Shown here piece by piece: positions 12,740-14,197 of a DNA stretch of 14,197 nucleotides. Location of the stretch: the NCBI GenBank assembly GCA_035570275.1, contig DATMNI010000363.1, positions 1-14,197 on the forward strand, read 5' to 3'. Every line of letters starts with the position of its first letter. The stretch's first letter is position 1. Source of the DNA: DATMNI01 sp035570275 (GTDB taxonomy: Bacteria > Acidobacteriota > Terriglobia > Bryobacterales > Bryobacteraceae). A program made the position numbers and the translations under genes. The notes beneath the pieces are model-generated. The model did not search any database, was not told where the DNA came from, and worked only from the letters and a program-made list of their open reading frames with translations.

Positions 12740-13533
12740 GCCGCCAACTCACCCGTCATCACCGTCACCGCCTGCCCGCCCAGCACCACGCGGTCGCCAT
12801 TCAACCGGACGCGCACCACGCCGCCGCGGGCCGATGCCTGGAAGGCCGTGAATTCGGTCTTTCCCAAGCGCCCGGCCCAGTACGGTCCCAGCGCGGTGTG
12901 GGCCGATCCGGTGACCGGGTCTTCGTCGATTCCCGAACCCGGCGCGAAAAAGCGCGAGACGAAATCGAACTCCGCGGTAGATGAGCGCGCCGTCACGATG
13001 ATGCCGCGCACCGCCAGTTTGCGCAGCAAGGAATGGTCCGGCGCCAGGCCGCGCAGCGTTTCCTCGGAGTCCACTTCCACCAGATAGTCGAAGACATTCT
13101 GCCCCACGAAACGTGGCTTCGCGACTCCCAGGGCCGGCAGCAGTTCGGCCGGCGCATCGGCGGCGGTGGCGATCTTGGCGGGGAAGTCCAGCTCAATCCA
13201 GTCTCCCCGCTGGTCGGCCGTCAAGAGCCCGCTGCGCGTATAGAACCTGGCTTGCCGGCCGGGCGGCAAATGACCGTCCTGCCACAGCACGTGGGCGGCG
13301 GCGACGGTGGCGTGGCCGCAAAGGGCCACTTCCACCGAAGGGGTCAGCCACCTGAGGTTGTACCCGCCGTTCTGCGGCACCAGAAAAGCAGTTTCCGAGA
13401 GGTTCATCTCGCGCGCCACGTTGCGCATCCAAGCTTCGTCCGGCGCGGCGGGCAGCATAACGACGGCTGCCGGGTTGCCGGCGAACGGCCGATTGGTGAA
13501 GGCGTCTACCTGAACGATTCGAATTGGCGTCAT
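12736..13533 (-). CDS. PhzF-family isomerase/epimerase-like protein
   Basis: Protein of 265 residues with the diaminopimelate-epimerase-like double-hotdog fold of the PhzF family. PhzF itself isomerises an intermediate of phenazine synthesis; most homologues, as here, are uncharacterised. Seen: IVQVDAFTNRPFAGNPAAVV at the start, NLSETAFL with the family catalytic Glu (Glu47), the GHATVAAAHVL motif (73-83), and GIDEDPVTGSAH (201-212). Length is usual. A longer frame to 13584 exists, but ATG 13533 gives the canonical start MTPIRIVQVDAF. No Shine-Dalgarno sequence is present; a weak TAATCT lies 7 nt upstream. No other phenazine genes are present. First gene of the operon with the small TM protein and the symporter, so a shared substrate (a small acid or amino-acid derivative) is a guess. 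Confidence 0.93.
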   Translation of the reverse strand: MTPIRIVQVDAFTNRPFAGNPAAVVMLPAAPDEAWMRNVAREMNLSETAFLVPQNGGYNLRWLTPSVEVALCGHATVAAAHVLWQDGHLPPGRQARFYTRSGLLTADQRGDWIELDFPAKIATAADAPAELLPALGVAKPRFVGQNVFDYLVEVDSEETLRGLAPDHSLLRKLAVRGIIVTARSSTAEFDFVSRFFAPGSGIDEDPVTGSAHTALGPYWAGRLGKTEFTAFQASARGGVVRVRLNGDRVVLGGQAVTVMTGELAA

Positions 13534-13570
13534 AATTAGAAGATTAGCGCACCCCGAAACCAAATCCGGG

Positions 13571-13582
13571 GGACTGGAGTCC
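13571..13582. promoter_or_regulatory. 12-bp palindrome between divergent genes, possible operator
   Basis: GGACT-GG-AGTCC, perfect half sites, lies in the 58-bp gap between the divergent phzF-like gene (start 13533) and the gene starting at 13592. A regulator bound here could affect both. The plus-strand half GGAG could also be a distant ribosome binding site for 13592. Confidence 0.35.
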
Positions 13583-13591
13583 AATTAACGA

Positions 13592-14032
13592 ATGCGGTAC
13601 CGCGTGGCGAAGCTGTTCGTGGCAGCCGGCTTACTTTTGGCGTTGTGGGGCCTCAGCGTCCTGCGCCGTTCCGACCCGCGCGTCTGGGTGCATCCCGCCA
13701 ATGCCAAGCCCGGCCCGGTGCGCATTCTCCAGTTCTACGCCAGCGTCGGCACTCTGGTGCCCGGCGAAAGGGCGCAGCTCTGTTACGGCGTGGAAAACGC
13801 GAAGGCCGTCCGCATCTCACCCATGATGAAGGGTGTTTACCCTACTCATAGTCATTGTGTGGAAATCGTGCCGGAACACACTACACACTATACGCTGCAG
13901 GCGGAAGGCTTCGACGGCACGGTCGCCATCCGGTCGTTTACGCTGGCGGTGCAGGATGCACCCGTGCGAGCGCCTGAGAATCTGGATGTCGCGGGCGCCG
14001 GTTTGTTGCGGCCCGTTATCGTCGAAGGTTGA
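13592..14032 (+). CDS. Membrane-anchored or exported protein of unknown function, probably Ig-like
   Basis: Protein of 146 residues not assigned to a named family by me, though I recall similar proteins from Acidobacteriota. Seen: a signal anchor or signal peptide at about 7-24 (KLFVAAGLLLALWGLSVL) followed by RRSD, then a likely beta-sandwich: VRILQFYASVGTLVPGERAQLCYGVENAKAVRISP ... CVEIVPEHTTHYTLQAEGFDGTVAIRSFTLAV, a pattern typical of an Ig-like/CARDB-type domain. Cys64 and Cys89 could form a disulfide outside the cytosol. ATG 13592 begins the signal segment; the ribosome binding site is weak (GGAG 12 nt upstream). Divergent from the phzF-like operon, sharing a 58-bp intergenic region with a palindrome. 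Confidence 0.72.
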   Translation: MRYRVAKLFVAAGLLLALWGLSVLRRSDPRVWVHPANAKPGPVRILQFYASVGTLVPGERAQLCYGVENAKAVRISPMMKGVYPTHSHCVEIVPEHTTHYTLQAEGFDGTVAIRSFTLAVQDAPVRAPENLDVAGAGLLRPVIVEG

Positions 14033-14074
14033 GGCACCGCCGCACGAATTTGGAAAGGGATTAAAGGAAGGCAA

Positions 14075-14197
14075 ATGAGCCTGGAGTTGGCAAACCAGGA
14101 GTGATTGGATGGCGATGAACTGGGCCTGCTCGGGCAGTCTGCTACTACGCGGGGCTACCGTGATCTGATCGGTGAATCTGTTGCACGAATCCTGGTG
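14075..14197 (+). pseudogene. Possible start of a gene with early in-frame TGA, runs off right edge
   Basis: ATG 14075 has a good ribosome binding site (AAGGA 6 nt upstream) but the frame stops after nine codons (MSLELANQE, TGA 14102-14104). The same frame is then open to the edge, starting with TTG 14105: LDGDELGLLGQSATTRGYRD and 11 more residues, which looks like real protein. Either the TGA is a nonsense change (one base from Trp TGG), making a broken gene, or translation starts at TTG 14105, which has GGAG 3 nt upstream. I do not recognise the protein. Too little sequence is present to be sure. Confidence 0.3.

Noticed and set aside
12736..13533. Phenazine biosynthesis cluster suggested by the phzF-like gene
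   Set aside because: No phzA/B/D/E/G-like gene is present; the PhzF family is broad and mostly unrelated to phenazines.
1..14197. tRNA, rRNA, riboswitch, insertion sequence or integrase
   Set aside because: I looked for cloverleaf ends, transposase motifs and terminal inverted repeats and saw none that I could support.

Overview
The window is a GC-rich, gene-dense stretch of bacterial chromosome. It most resembles Acidobacteriota, probably the Solibacter/Bryobacter side. This rests on recognition, not on a search. The pointers are a roughly 1200-residue Oar-type TonB-dependent receptor with an N-terminal carboxypeptidase-regulatory-like domain, a small CxH/CxxC zinc-ribbon membrane protein, a secreted Xaa-Pro-dipeptidase-like amidohydrolase, dispersed GCGGATT/AATCCGC palindromes, and an 18-bp repeat reading GRGS(E/V)P.

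Left part (1-5888). The 5' two-thirds of lipoyl synthase (lipA, minus strand) runs off the left edge. It is divergent from a large outer-membrane receptor gene. Only 19 bp downstream of the receptor is a D-mannonate/D-gluconate dehydratase-like enolase-superfamily gene with a twin-arginine-type leader. The pair may be a sugar-acid uptake and processing unit. A small zinc-ribbon membrane protein gene converges on it.

Middle (5889-10332). A 318-bp intergenic region carries palindromes and a 44-bp tandem repeat. Next come three minus-strand genes: a processive GT2 glycosyltransferase, a TfoX N-terminal-domain protein, and a secreted amidohydrolase. The last two are joined by a TGATG overlap. A related palindromic element lies directly after the stop codons of both the glycosyltransferase and tfoX-like genes. 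On the plus strand follows an addiction-module antitoxin gene with an overlapping ParE/RelE-like toxin gene. The toxin reading frame is cut short and replaced by the 18-bp repeat array.

Right part (10343-14197). A DedA membrane protein gene overlaps tail-to-tail by 59 bp with a minus-strand operon read in the order phzF-like, a 49-codon single-TM protein, and a sodium:solute symporter. All three are linked by 4-nt stop/start overlaps. The 49-codon gene is easily missed and looks like a small partner subunit of the symporter. Divergent from the operon is a membrane-anchored, probably Ig-like, protein of unknown function. The last 120 bp hold a start-like site, a 9-codon frame ending in TGA, and an open frame running off the edge.

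Most genes are ordinary housekeeping or accessory metabolism. The most interesting items are the hidden small gene in the symporter operon, the palindromic elements abutting stop codons, and the toxin gene truncated by a repeat array.
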